A stretch of 64,000 nucleotides of DNA from Paenibacillus dauci. GTDB taxonomy: Bacteria > Bacillota > Bacilli > Paenibacillales > Paenibacillaceae. Where the stretch lies: positions 620,001 through 684,000 of the forward strand of contig NZ_LAQQ01000001.1 of the NCBI RefSeq assembly GCF_000971985.1, given 5' to 3'. This document shows, one piece after another, positions 1 through 8,410 of this stretch. Under the pieces are notes generated by a model. That model was not told where the DNA came from. It searched no databases and worked only from the letters and a program-made list of their open reading frames with translations. The position numbers were made by a program, and so were the translations under genes. Position 1 is the first letter of the stretch. Each line of letters starts with the position of its first letter.

Positions 1-631
1 GCCCTGTCCATGAAGCATCGTCATCATTACCGACTACTACAAATCCCCAGGAAGCCAAATGTTCAAATATTGGACTAAATTTGGAAAAGGGAACACCAGT
101 ACCATTGGCTATAATTACAATTGGCAATTTCACACTGTTGCTCTGTTTCAGTACAGATGGATACCAAACTTTATACTGAGCATATAACTTTTCCTGACTA
201 TCAAACTCAACAAAATGAACCTTATATTCTCCGAGTTGTGTATATTTCTTTTCCAGCTTCGCTGCAGCATTAACTTCGTTGTAATAGTTCTCTTTGACCA
301 TAGGCATATCGGTGATATATCTTACTACCAAAAAGACGATCAGAAGCCAAAGGATGGTTGCTACGATAATGGATAAAATTTTTAAATTTTTACCATTATC
401 TGTATGTCGATTTCCAATAAGTAGCTTTTGCTTATCCAGCCTGCATCCTAGGATGATTTGCATCAAGTCCATTAGTATACCCCATCCCAAAAAGCCTAGT
501 GTAACAAGATACAGCACACCAGTAATTATTTTCCCTTCATAAAATCGATGTATACCAAACACACCAAAAAATAAACAAAGTAAAAAATCCAGTTTTTTGG
601 ATTTTGTAGATATATATACTTTTTCGTCCAT
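1..631 (-). CDS. TM2-domain protein fused to alpha/beta hydrolase (3' end outside window)
   Basis: The gene starts at ATG 631-629, behind AAAGGTGG, and stays open to the window edge (210 codons seen). Residues 8-60 form a TM2 domain: charged K-S-K-K-L, a first membrane helix, the G-I-H-R-F-Y-E-G-K turn, a second helix and M-D-L. A third hydrophobic helix lies near residues 85-105. After it comes an extracytoplasmic part whose strand and loop order (P-I-V-I-I-A-N-G-T-G, then H-L-A-S-W-G-F-V-V-V) matches the start of a dienelactone-hydrolase or platelet-activating-factor-acetylhydrolase fold. The nucleophile elbow would lie beyond the window. The esterase gene to the right runs in the same direction. 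The TM2 call is firm; the hydrolase call is inference from fold-like motifs. Confidence 0.75.
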   Translation of the reverse strand, partial: MDEKVYISTKSKKLDFLLCLFFGVFGIHRFYEGKIITGVLYLVTLGFLGWGILMDLMQIILGCRLDKQKLLIGNRHTDNGKNLKILSIIVATILWLLIVFLVVRYITDMPMVKENYYNEVNAAAKLEKKYTQLGEYKVHFVEFDSQEKLYAQYKVWYPSVLKQSNSVKLPIVIIANGTGVPFSKFSPIFEHLASWGFVVVGNDDDASWTG

Positions 632-812
632 CGCGGTGAAGTAACCACCTTTCCATATTAAACTGATTATAAAGCGAACACTCCTTAAAAATTGCTCTAC
701 ACTCACATATCCTTGCTTTTGTAAAATGATCCCGAACATTCGCTCAAATGCATTTAAAACAATTTATAGAAATCGCAATTTTCAACCTCCGAATCCAATA
801 TCAAGAACCTTT

Positions 813-1895
813 CTACTCAATATGCCGACCTACAAATGCCATAATCTGCTCGAAATACTCTTTTGCATACTGGTTTGAAGTGGACTGAATCAAGAATCCA
901 TGCCCTAATTCTCCATAGGTCTGATCACGATAATAGTATTCGGTATCCACATCTTTTTCCTGTAAAGTACGGTATAGATGCTGCATGTCCCTGGAGTAGC
1001 TACCGGTATTACCAGCTCCCAGAAATGAAGGAATATAGCTGCCATCCACATAGGAAGCCACATCAAATTGCTTTCCTTGTTCTCCATCAAGGTCATTAGT
1101 GCCAAAATAGTTTTTGATCATCGCTGCCGTTCCCCAGTTCATCCATTTCGTTTTTAAAGGACCATCATCTATAACAAGCGCTTTAATCTGATCTTGTGAA
1201 ATAGCAGGCTCAATACCAAGGGCACTGGCATAATTTTTTTGTGTCACAATCAATCCATACTGAGCGGTCATAACTGCACCCGCAGATCCACCCATTATTA
1301 CTACATTCTTCATATCCAATCCCAGTTCTTTACTATGCTGTTTTACAAAATGAATGGCTTGATTCAATTGAATTAGCGGAACCGGATAATGGTACTCTGG
1401 TGCCAAGGCATAATCAATATTGACCAGATTGTATCCTTTTAGCACAATTTCATCGAATAGACTGTTGCAGACTTTGGTTCCAATGGCCAGGGGATCTCCA
1501 TCGTATTTACTTCCGGCGAAAAAGCCACCACCGTGGATATACAGGACTGTAGGCCTTTTCACGCTGATATTTTTATCAGGATAAGATATATCAAGGTAGC
1601 TGTTCGGGTAGGTACTGTCATACTTCAAATCATTTCGGTACCATATCCCATTTTTTTTCATAATAATATTAGGCTCACGTACAGGCTCAAACGAATTGGG
1701 TACCCTACCGAGAAAATGGCTATAAAATATTTTTTGTATCGCGATGACAGCAAGCGTAGGATGAGTGGCGATATTAATGACCACCGTTATAAGAAGCACG
1801 GCGATAAACAGCAAACCTATTCCAAAGATTTTTAGAAGCTTTCGTTTTTTTCTAAAATGATTTTCTTGAGAGCTTATTAATTTTTCTGTGTTCAT
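813..1895 (-). CDS. Membrane-anchored alpha/beta hydrolase (HSL-type esterase)
   Basis: A 360-residue esterase or lipase of the hormone-sensitive-lipase-like alpha/beta hydrolase group. Residues about 20-45 form one hydrophobic helix, so the catalytic domain is probably anchored and faces outward. The oxyanion-hole motif H-G-G-G-F is near residue 120. The nucleophile elbow G-G-S-A-G is near 205. A late G-H-G-F histidine suits the third triad position. The ribosome site AAAGGAAA lies upstream of ATG 1895. The neighbouring TM2 gene also carries a hydrolase-like domain. The natural substrate cannot be read from the sequence; short acyl esters are typical of the family. Confidence 0.82.
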   Translation of the reverse strand: MNTEKLISSQENHFRKKRKLLKIFGIGLLFIAVLLITVVINIATHPTLAVIAIQKIFYSHFLGRVPNSFEPVREPNIIMKKNGIWYRNDLKYDSTYPNSYLDISYPDKNISVKRPTVLYIHGGGFFAGSKYDGDPLAIGTKVCNSLFDEIVLKGYNLVNIDYALAPEYHYPVPLIQLNQAIHFVKQHSKELGLDMKNVVIMGGSAGAVMTAQYGLIVTQKNYASALGIEPAISQDQIKALVIDDGPLKTKWMNWGTAAMIKNYFGTNDLDGEQGKQFDVASYVDGSYIPSFLGAGNTGSYSRDMQHLYRTLQEKDVDTEYYYRDQTYGELGHGFLIQSTSNQYAKEYFEQIMAFVGRHIE

Positions 1896-2014
1896 TGTTT
1901 TTATTTCCTTTCATTCACGTTCGTGTAGTGCGCCAGAGAGATTACTATATAAATGAATCAATTAATCCTGGCTGTTAGATTATAGCTTGTCCAAGTAAAC
2001 TGAAAATAAACGAC

Positions 2015-2048
2015 AAAGGAACTCCTACATATTTATAGGAGTTCCTTT
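2015..2048 (-). terminator. Rho-independent terminator of the two-component operon
   Basis: Perfect 13-bp inverted repeat AAAGGAACTCCTA / TAGGAGTTCCTTT with an 8-nt loop. On the minus strand it is followed by a T-rich stretch. It lies between the histidine kinase stop and the esterase start, so the kinase transcript should end here. Confidence 0.8.
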
Positions 2049-2152
2049 AATAAAGCAGTGTATGATTATCCAGCTGGTAAAGTTATCTCTTTGAACAATC
2101 AATGGACACCATTTGTTTACTTATTATTCGCCTGGGAGATAATATCAGTCAT

Positions 2153-3238
2153 CTAGCCTGAAGGGAGAATAATCTCGAATATTGTACCGTTCCTATCCGA
2201 TCTGGCAATTCTAATTGTCCCCTCATGCAGTGCGACGATTTTGTAAGCAATACTCAGTCCCAATCCATTGCCGGAAGACGAGTGCGAGTCATCCTCTTGA
2301 TAAAATTTATCGAAAACGTATTTTTGCTTATCTGGTTCAATCCCTGGACCAGCGTCATGAATAGCTACAATAATTCCTTGGTCTTCAGAGACAATATTGA
2401 TCTGGATCTCTGAATCCGTAGGTGAATACTTGATCGCATTATCCAAAAGATTGATCCAGACCTGGCTGAGCATATCTTCGTTTGCAGTAACCATAAATTC
2501 AGGCGAATCGAATAAAAAACCAATATTTTTCGCAGACCATTTGGGGTGTAGAAGTATAACAGCAGTTCGAATTTGTTCCGTTAGGTTAAACCATTCTTTT
2601 TCCATAATCATCGTCTGGGTTTCGAGTTTGGATAAATGAAGGATACTCGTCGACAGCTCAGCCAGACGTTCCGACTCATTAATAATGATATCCAAATATT
2701 CGTTGCGCTCTTCAGCAGATAGATTATCTTTTTTTAGTATCCTGGCGTATCCCCTTAAAGACACAATCGGCGTTTTAAATTCATGAGAGAAGTTATTGAT
2801 AAAATCCGAACGTAGCATTTCCAGACTATCCAGTTCTTCTGCCATATGATTGAAGCTACGATTGAGGTTTCTCAGTTCTTTGGGCCCTTTGAGATGAATT
2901 CTGACAGAAAAATTACCTGCAGCCAGTTCTTCGGAAGCACGAATTACTTGTCGGATCGGAGCAAGAGGAATCCGGCTAAAGATCAAAGAGGCCACTATAC
3001 TTACGAGTACACTGACTGTGCCAAAATAAATCATAAGCCATACTCCACTTCCTGCATCAGATGTTCCGACTGGAGACGGAGTATATAGTCCAACGGAAGA
3101 AAGAAATACAATAATCAATAGCGCAAGAAAAATGGATACAAGGAGAATAAACAAAACAATAAATGTAAAAATAAAGGTCAGTCCCCAACCGTGAATATAA
3201 CTCTTTTGCCTGAGCTTACCCATTCGTCTAATCAACAT
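2153..3238 (-). CDS. Two-component sensor histidine kinase (HAMP-HisKA-HATPase)
   Basis: A 361-residue sensor kinase. Two membrane helices (about 18-45 and 65-88) enclose only a short external loop, so it probably senses the membrane or a partner protein rather than a soluble ligand. A HAMP linker follows (about 90-140). The H-box is N-F-S-H-E-F-K-T-P, with the phosphorylated His near 150. The N-box N-L-L-D-N-A-I-K-Y-S, the D-A-G-P-G-I motif and the G-N-G-L-G-L-S box complete the ATPase domain. Its start overlaps the response regulator stop by 11 bp, so the two are translationally coupled. The size and small sensor loop resemble intramembrane-sensing kinases. The target regulon is unknown. 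Confidence 0.92.
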   Translation of the reverse strand: MLIRRMGKLRQKSYIHGWGLTFIFTFIVLFILLVSIFLALLIIVFLSSVGLYTPSPVGTSDAGSGVWLMIYFGTVSVLVSIVASLIFSRIPLAPIRQVIRASEELAAGNFSVRIHLKGPKELRNLNRSFNHMAEELDSLEMLRSDFINNFSHEFKTPIVSLRGYARILKKDNLSAEERNEYLDIIINESERLAELSTSILHLSKLETQTMIMEKEWFNLTEQIRTAVILLHPKWSAKNIGFLFDSPEFMVTANEDMLSQVWINLLDNAIKYSPTDSEIQINIVSEDQGIIVAIHDAGPGIEPDKQKYVFDKFYQEDDSHSSSGNGLGLSIAYKIVALHEGTIRIARSDRNGTIFEIILPSG

Positions 3239-3905
3239 GTTTTACAACCTTGTAACCGACGCCTCGGATCGCCACAATCTCAAATTCCGGGTAATCAACG
3301 AATCGCTTTCTCAACCGATTGACGTGAACATTGAGCGTTACATCACTTGTCTCCGAATCCATTCCCCAGATCTCATCCATCAGCTGAATTCGGGTGAAAA
3401 TCTTGTTTGGATACGACAGCAACTTGTACAATAGATAGAATTCTTTCTGTGGCAATGTCTGTACATCGTTGTATCTGGATACAGTGAGAGAATCATAGTC
3501 AAGACAAACTTCTCCGATATGAAGCTTACGCTCGTAAAGAATCTTGGCTCTTCGCAGTAGGGCACGAATTCGCAGAAGCAGCTCATCCTCGTCCACCGGT
3601 TTGACCATATAGTCATCTGTACCCACGAGGAATCCTTTTCGCTTATCAACAGGTAGATGCTTTGCTGTAACCATCAGAATGGGGATATCATTTCTACCAT
3701 CTCTGATCATTTGTGTCAACTCGAATCCATCCAGGTAAGGCATCATAATATCTAGTACAATCAGATCAATATGCTGTCTGTCCAGTATTTCTAGTGCCCT
3801 TATGCCATTCTCGGCCAAAAACACATTATAACCAGCTGTCCCAATAATTGTTTTCATTAATTTCGCCGTATTGGTATCGTCTTCCGCAACGAGAATTTTG
3901 AACAT
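3228..3905 (-). CDS. OmpR/PhoB-family response regulator
   Basis: The receiver domain has the acidic pair E-D-D, phospho-acceptor Asp in L-I-V-L-D-I-M-M-P, the T-A-K switch residue and the conserved Lys in V-K-P. A winged-helix DNA-binding domain follows (about 125-220) with the typical V-N-R-L-R-K-R-F recognition helix and an R-G-V-G-Y-K-V wing. I chose ATG 3905 because AAAGGA lies nine bases upstream; the ATG at 3914 directly abuts the ribosome site. This is the first gene of the operon and partner of the overlapping kinase. The next upstream gene encodes a small secreted protein that could be part of the stimulus or regulon, but a terminator separates them. Confidence 0.93.
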   Translation of the reverse strand: MFKILVAEDDTNTAKLMKTIIGTAGYNVFLAENGIRALEILDRQHIDLIVLDIMMPYLDGFELTQMIRDGRNDIPILMVTAKHLPVDKRKGFLVGTDDYMVKPVDEDELLLRIRALLRRAKILYERKLHIGEVCLDYDSLTVSRYNDVQTLPQKEFYLLYKLLSYPNKIFTRIQLMDEIWGMDSETSDVTLNVHVNRLRKRFVDYPEFEIVAIRGVGYKVVKHVD

Positions 3906-4022
3906 TGTGTACATTCCTTTCAGTGCTATAGCTTACAGCAGAAAATATGTAGCCAAAAGAGAAGAATTACTCGCATTAAATAGGCTAACGTCCTCTCGTT
4001 ATTATAGTCTGGATCGTATATA

Positions 4023-4060
4023 AAAAAAGTCCCTGGCTCAAATTCTGCCAGAGACTTTTA
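4023..4060 (-). terminator. Terminator after the small secreted protein gene
   Basis: Inverted repeat AAAAGTCCCTGGC / GCCAGAGACTTTT (one mismatch) with a run of seven T on the minus strand. It lies just past the stop of the 81-residue secreted protein and separates it from the two-component operon. Confidence 0.8.
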
Positions 4061-4081
4061 TTTTATTTGGAAGAGTATGAA

Positions 4082-4330
4082 CTAATAACGGTATTCCATA
4101 CGTCCTTGGTACCAACATTGTCTTTCATTGCCATAAGTAGAATATTGATAGGAAGTAAGTGTACCAATGTAGCCTCTGCCATCATCATGTACGATCGTTC
4201 CACATGCCTGATTGGAAGCTACCAGACGCGTCACACTATTGGTCCAATACCAATCAGCTGCCGCAAATCCGGAAGTGGCGGGTAATAATAAAGCCAGGGA
4301 CATAACAGATGCAATAATTTTCTTTTTCAT
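4082..4330 (-). CDS. Small secreted protein of unknown function
   Basis: An 82-codon gene with a textbook signal peptide: M-K-K-K-I-I, a hydrophobic core, and likely cleavage after S-G-F-A-A or the next Ala. The mature chain of about 57 residues is rich in Tyr, Trp and Gly and has two cysteines, one in Q-A-C-G-T and one in R-Q-C-W-Y. These could form one disulfide. The ribosome site AGGAG is nine bases before the ATG. The gene has its own terminator and sits immediately before a two-component pair on the same strand. I recognise no family. It could be a bacteriocin-like peptide, an inhibitor or a cell-wall ligand; nothing in the sequence decides. Confidence 0.72.
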   Translation of the reverse strand: MKKKIIASVMSLALLLPATSGFAAADWYWTNSVTRLVASNQACGTIVHDDGRGYIGTLTSYQYSTYGNERQCWYQGRMEYRY

Positions 4331-4430
4331 TCTACATGTCTCCTCTCATTATTAAAATCCTTTCTATCCTATCATATTATACATAATTTGTAAAATTAAA
4401 TACATAAATGGAAAATGAGTTTTCTCATCT

Positions 4431-4811
4431 TCACTCTTCTACTTTATAGATCTTTTTGACATTTCCTCTTTCCACTGCTATTTTCAAATGAACTACAGGT
4501 TTCAGAGGATGAACTCTATCCAGTGAAGTCAGGACAAGGTGGTGTTCCCAATCAAGTTGGGATTCACTTTTCTCCTTTACCTAGCTACTCATGCCTCCTC
4601 AATGATCCGGTTGAATGTGAAAAGGCTCCATGACGATCAGACTCAGGTACTGGCGAAACCTTAGCAATTCCTCCATCGCCCGCTGCTCTTTCTGGAAGAT
4701 GCCCACGGTAAAGGCTGATTCGACCATTCCATCTCTACCATAGGCAGACAAGACTCTTACTGTGTCTGATATTTCGGCGGTAAGGGCAATGACTTTGACA
4801 TTTTGGCTGAT
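4431..4811 (-). pseudogene. Degraded coding remnant (two open stretches in one frame)
   Basis: On the minus strand, one frame reads protein-like for 70 codons (4811-4599, beginning I-S-Q-N-V-K-V-I-A-L-T-A-E and ending H-I-Q-P-D-H-stop). After two stops it reads again for 49 codons (4580-4431, including L-D-W-E-H-H-L-V-L and ending Y-K-V-E-E-stop). Neither stretch has a credible start or ribosome site. Composition is less AT-rich than the flanks. This looks like the tail of an inactivated gene beside the PHP-ATPase gene. The family is not recognised. Nothing clear was seen at 4332-4430 or 4812-5072, which are AT-rich. Confidence 0.35.
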
Positions 4812-5072
4812 CTATACTCTTCTCAATAAGTGCTATGAAAGGAGTATAGGATGAGGTTGATGAGTTAGGAGTATGAGGAAACAAATTATTGTAAAAGAGA
4901 CTGAAAAAGAAATAACCAATTGTTTTTATCCAAAAAAGTTATAGAGTAATAATTTAGCTTCAAGGTCTACAGTAAATTATACCCTTATTATTAATTTAAT
5001 TACGAAGCATATTAATTAAAATATAAATCGAAATAATACTTATTTTTTTATCATTAGAAAATCTATTACTAT

Positions 5073-7775
5073 CTAATCGCCTAATGCTTTGGAAATTCTA
5101 AAATATCTTTTGTTTAAAGCTTCCTTTCCACCTTCCATAATTTCGCATATAGCTTCTCTAACATCATTTTTTTGTAAGGCACCACTTATTTGCTTTTGAA
5201 TCATTCCTCCTGCAAAATTCATTTGTATAATGTTTTCTGCGGCACCGTTTACAGGTATATTAGGATTATGCGTTACAATTATAACTTGCTGCTTATTCTT
5301 AAACTCTCGTAATCCGGAAACAACTAAGTCAGTTATTCTCTTTGTATCTAAATCTTCTTCTGGTTGATCAATAATTATAGGCGAATCATCCAACAAGAGC
5401 ATCAAAGAAAGCATTGCAGCTGTACGCTGGCCTGCTGATCCAGTTTCAATATCTTCTTCTTTGTTTTTGCTAGCCAGCTTTAAGACTATTTTATCTTCAG
5501 GGTACCATAAGCTTAATCTATCAATATCCTCAGGCGTATTAATAAGCAGTGAATCAATATGCATAATAAATCGTTTTGTTGTTTTTAAGTTAGAAGTGTT
5601 TTGGATATCATTTATTAATTTAATTCTGTCTTCCCATATAGAAGCCGACATTGATAAATTATAAAGAATTCCACTATGAGGAATATTATCATCATCTTTT
5701 TCTAATATATCTTTAGTAAATTCCTTTCCATTCTTGCGTATAATATTTCTAAAGGTATTCTCAGCATTTTCAATATTACCCATTACATTTAGGTAAATTT
5801 TTATATTCGAGTTGCTTCCTTGCCATCTTTCTATAACATTCTGGCGGTATTTACGCAAATTTTGTTGATGAAGATTAATTTCTGTAAGCAACATAGTAGA
5901 CTCGTTCTCATAAGCTTGCATTTCTTCTTCGTATTCGGAAGTTCTTTTCAATTTCTTTTCAATCTCTTGTTGTTTAAATACTAATTCACCATAAGCATTT
6001 GGATTTTGTTCTCCACTTTCTTCTAATCTTTCTACAAACTCCTCATAATCCTTACAATGGTTATTTATTTTTTCATAGTACGGTATCGATTCAATTTTTG
6101 AAGATATTCGACTATTGAAATCAGCAATTTTACTGCTAATAAGGTTAAATTCTATAATAATATTATTTATTTCCTCAGATAATTCATGTAATTGAGTGTT
6201 AGATTCTACGTCTATCTCATCAAATTGATTGAACTCAAGCATATCTATAGGATATACTTTTACCAGTTCTTGAACTTGGACATTTAAATTATCAATTTTG
6301 ACTTTTTCAACTTCAAATTTGCTTAATGCAGATTGTGCTTTAGCATAATTATCAAGAATACTTTTATAACCAGATTCTTCGAAAACTTTCATTTTTGCTA
6401 ATATATCATCTAACTCTGATAATAAGTTTCCTTTTTCTTTTACTTTGTAAAACAATTCTCTTTTGCGAGCTCTATTTTGCATCCATTTATTTGACAACTC
6501 TTCATATTGCTGATCCCATTCAGTTTTATTAAATTGCTCATCTATTATATTCATAATATGATGAGGATCTTCAGTTAAAGTATACAATTGCTTTTGACTA
6601 AATATTCTTAATGGAAATCGTAAACTCACATTGTCGCTTAATTCTTTTTCTTCCCAGTTCTTATTTTCATTTTGAAATTCTTCTTTTATACCACTATTTG
6701 TCCAAGTAAGTGCAACTTCTCTTCCATCTTTTTGCATTAACACTTTAATTTTTGTTCCCTCTGTTAGCATCCCTGTTTTACCACGTTCTTTAGGTACTTG
6801 ATTGAACTCTTCAAAGCTTTCTTTAATTTTACCTGGCAATCCTGAAACTTTATTAAACGGCAATCTCAGATATTCAATAATGCTAGATTTTCCAGATCCT
6901 CTACCGCCTATAATTGTATTTAGCCAGGGACTAAAATCAATTTTTAAAGGTTTTCCTCTGCCTGCTTTTGCACCATTCTCAATAACAATAGATTTAATAT
7001 AAAATCTTTGATTTATATCGTTTGGGTTATTGAGACTCACATCGCTTCTAATTATTCCATCTTCACCATCATGTAAAGCTAATCTAAGAGCATCAATATT
7101 AGGGTTATCCATTTTAACCCATGTATAAATTTGTCCTATAGTATCAATAGAATGACTATCGGAACCGGATATTTCTGTATAATTCAATTTTGAATCAATA
7201 TAAACTTGTGGCTTTTCATAAGTAATATTACATACTTGAATAGCTAATACTCCTTTTGCATTTAGGCATGTTTCGAGTGATAGTCCTTTTTCTTCTTCAA
7301 ATAATCCTTTTGGACCGTCTACATGAGCAGGTATTGCTATACCTCCATGGCTATGAATTATATTAATAACATCATTATACGAACATTCAGTACATGTGTC
7401 TGAATGTCCATACGCACCAAAATATTTAGAACGTGCTAACACATCATTAATCGCTCGTCCACAAACTTCAGGAGAAAATATAGCTAATAAGTGGATATTT
7501 CCATTTACTGATATTTCAACTCCAGGAAATATAACCAGCTCTCTAAATCCATCACATTGTTCAGCTCTCATAGCTACAAGCTCGTCTTTTAAAAGATTTA
7601 CCCATTCACTAGAATTATGGTCTGTGACTGCTACACAATCGATTTCTTTTTCCATATATTTCAACAACCAATTTCTAGGAGTAACTACTTGATCTAGCTG
7701 TCTGTAATCGTTAGAGGCAGGTGTATGAGTATGAAAATCAAATTTCTTCCATGTTGCACCATAATGTTGATTCAT
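5073..7775 (-). CDS. PHP-SMC ATPase, TrlF / Gao_Ppl-type defence protein
   Basis: The protein has 900 residues from ATG 7775, chosen because GGAGG lies six bases upstream; a longer frame from 7808 lacks this. An N-terminal PHP phosphoesterase domain (about 10-255) keeps the metal-binding set: H-T-H near 15-17, T-D-H-N near 52, V-E-I-S, H-S-H, and G-S-D-S-H near 204-208. An SMC/ABC-like ATPase follows, with Walker A G-G-R-G-S-G-K-S at about 290. A long coiled coil spans about 410-740. The signature-like S-A-G-Q-R is near 780, Walker B I-I-I-D-Q-P-E near 802 and the switch His V-T-H-N-P near 836. This layout matches proteins named TrlF-family and the single-gene Ppl antiphage type described by Gao and colleagues in 2020. 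It starts one base after the Mrr-like gene. The gene is visibly AT-rich against its upstream partners, suggesting separate acquisition. Architecture is certain; a defence role is inferred. Confidence 0.88.
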   Translation of the reverse strand: MNQHYGATWKKFDFHTHTPASNDYRQLDQVVTPRNWLLKYMEKEIDCVAVTDHNSSEWVNLLKDELVAMRAEQCDGFRELVIFPGVEISVNGNIHLLAIFSPEVCGRAINDVLARSKYFGAYGHSDTCTECSYNDVINIIHSHGGIAIPAHVDGPKGLFEEEKGLSLETCLNAKGVLAIQVCNITYEKPQVYIDSKLNYTEISGSDSHSIDTIGQIYTWVKMDNPNIDALRLALHDGEDGIIRSDVSLNNPNDINQRFYIKSIVIENGAKAGRGKPLKIDFSPWLNTIIGGRGSGKSSIIEYLRLPFNKVSGLPGKIKESFEEFNQVPKERGKTGMLTEGTKIKVLMQKDGREVALTWTNSGIKEEFQNENKNWEEKELSDNVSLRFPLRIFSQKQLYTLTEDPHHIMNIIDEQFNKTEWDQQYEELSNKWMQNRARKRELFYKVKEKGNLLSELDDILAKMKVFEESGYKSILDNYAKAQSALSKFEVEKVKIDNLNVQVQELVKVYPIDMLEFNQFDEIDVESNTQLHELSEEINNIIIEFNLISSKIADFNSRISSKIESIPYYEKINNHCKDYEEFVERLEESGEQNPNAYGELVFKQQEIEKKLKRTSEYEEEMQAYENESTMLLTEINLHQQNLRKYRQNVIERWQGSNSNIKIYLNVMGNIENAENTFRNIIRKNGKEFTKDILEKDDDNIPHSGILYNLSMSASIWEDRIKLINDIQNTSNLKTTKRFIMHIDSLLINTPEDIDRLSLWYPEDKIVLKLASKNKEEDIETGSAGQRTAAMLSLMLLLDDSPIIIDQPEEDLDTKRITDLVVSGLREFKNKQQVIIVTHNPNIPVNGAAENIIQMNFAGGMIQKQISGALQKNDVREAICEIMEGGKEALNKRYFRISKALGD

Positions 7776-7776
7776 A

Positions 7777-8367
7777 TTAAACCTCCATATTATATTTTTT
7801 CTTCTCATTTTTCACTCTCAAAATCATCTCCACCAACTCATCCCGCCCAATCAGCCGCACATTATTCGACCGCGCCAGATTAACGGCCTGCTGCGTATAC
7901 CCGCTGTTCGTCACTACCCAAGCCGCTGAAGCCTTATAATGCGCTACCGCTCCATAAGCTTCCTGCACTGCCTTCAACCCAACATTCTTGCTATACCGCT
8001 TGGCCTGCACGACGATCTTCTCGCCATTTCGGCTGATGACCAGATCCGCGCCGTAATCGCCTTGCGCTTGTGTAGCATTTGCTTTGTATCCTTGCAGCCG
8101 GAACAGCTGCTCCAGATACTTTTCAAATTGGATGCCGTCCATCTTGTCGATCTCGGCAATACCGGAGCGACGCAGTCGATTGATTCTCGCTTCATTGATC
8201 AGACGACTAACCAGCGCTACCACGATAATCCCGATCACGATTACCATAGCGGCGATCATGAGGCTTTTGGTGTAATACAGCATGCCGAGTCCGCCCAATA
8301 TAACCAGGCTGCCTATCGCATTGACTGTCTCCTGCTGCTGTTTCTTTTTACTCTTTCTCCGTGCCAT
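7777..8367 (-). CDS. Membrane-anchored Mrr-like restriction endonuclease
   Basis: A 196-residue protein. A lysine-rich start is followed by two hydrophobic helices (about 16-33 and 36-53). A cytoplasmic Mrr_cat-type nuclease domain then spans about 75-185, with the PD-(D/E)xK core G-D-Y-G-A-D-L-V-I and V-V-Q-A-K-R-Y. The W-V-V-T-N-S-G-Y and Q-A-V-N-L-A-R segments are standard for Mrr-type domains in Bacillales. AAAGGGGAA precedes the ATG. Its stop is one base from the start of the PHP-ATPase gene, and GGAGG of the next gene lies in its last codons, so the two are very likely co-translated. It may cut foreign or modified DNA near the membrane, but many homologues have no tested role. Confidence 0.85.
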   Translation of the reverse strand: MARRKSKKKQQQETVNAIGSLVILGGLGMLYYTKSLMIAAMVIVIGIIVVALVSRLINEARINRLRRSGIAEIDKMDGIQFEKYLEQLFRLQGYKANATQAQGDYGADLVISRNGEKIVVQAKRYSKNVGLKAVQEAYGAVAHYKASAAWVVTNSGYTQQAVNLARSNNVRLIGRDELVEMILRVKNEKKKYNMEV

Positions 8368-8410
8368 TCGTACTTCCCCTTTATCTCTGTTCTAGTTGTA
8401 TTTATTGCTT

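Noticed and set aside
7776-7808. Longer start for the PHP-SMC ATPase at 7808
   Set aside because: It would lie inside the Mrr gene with no ribosome site; ATG 7775 follows GGAGG at six bases.
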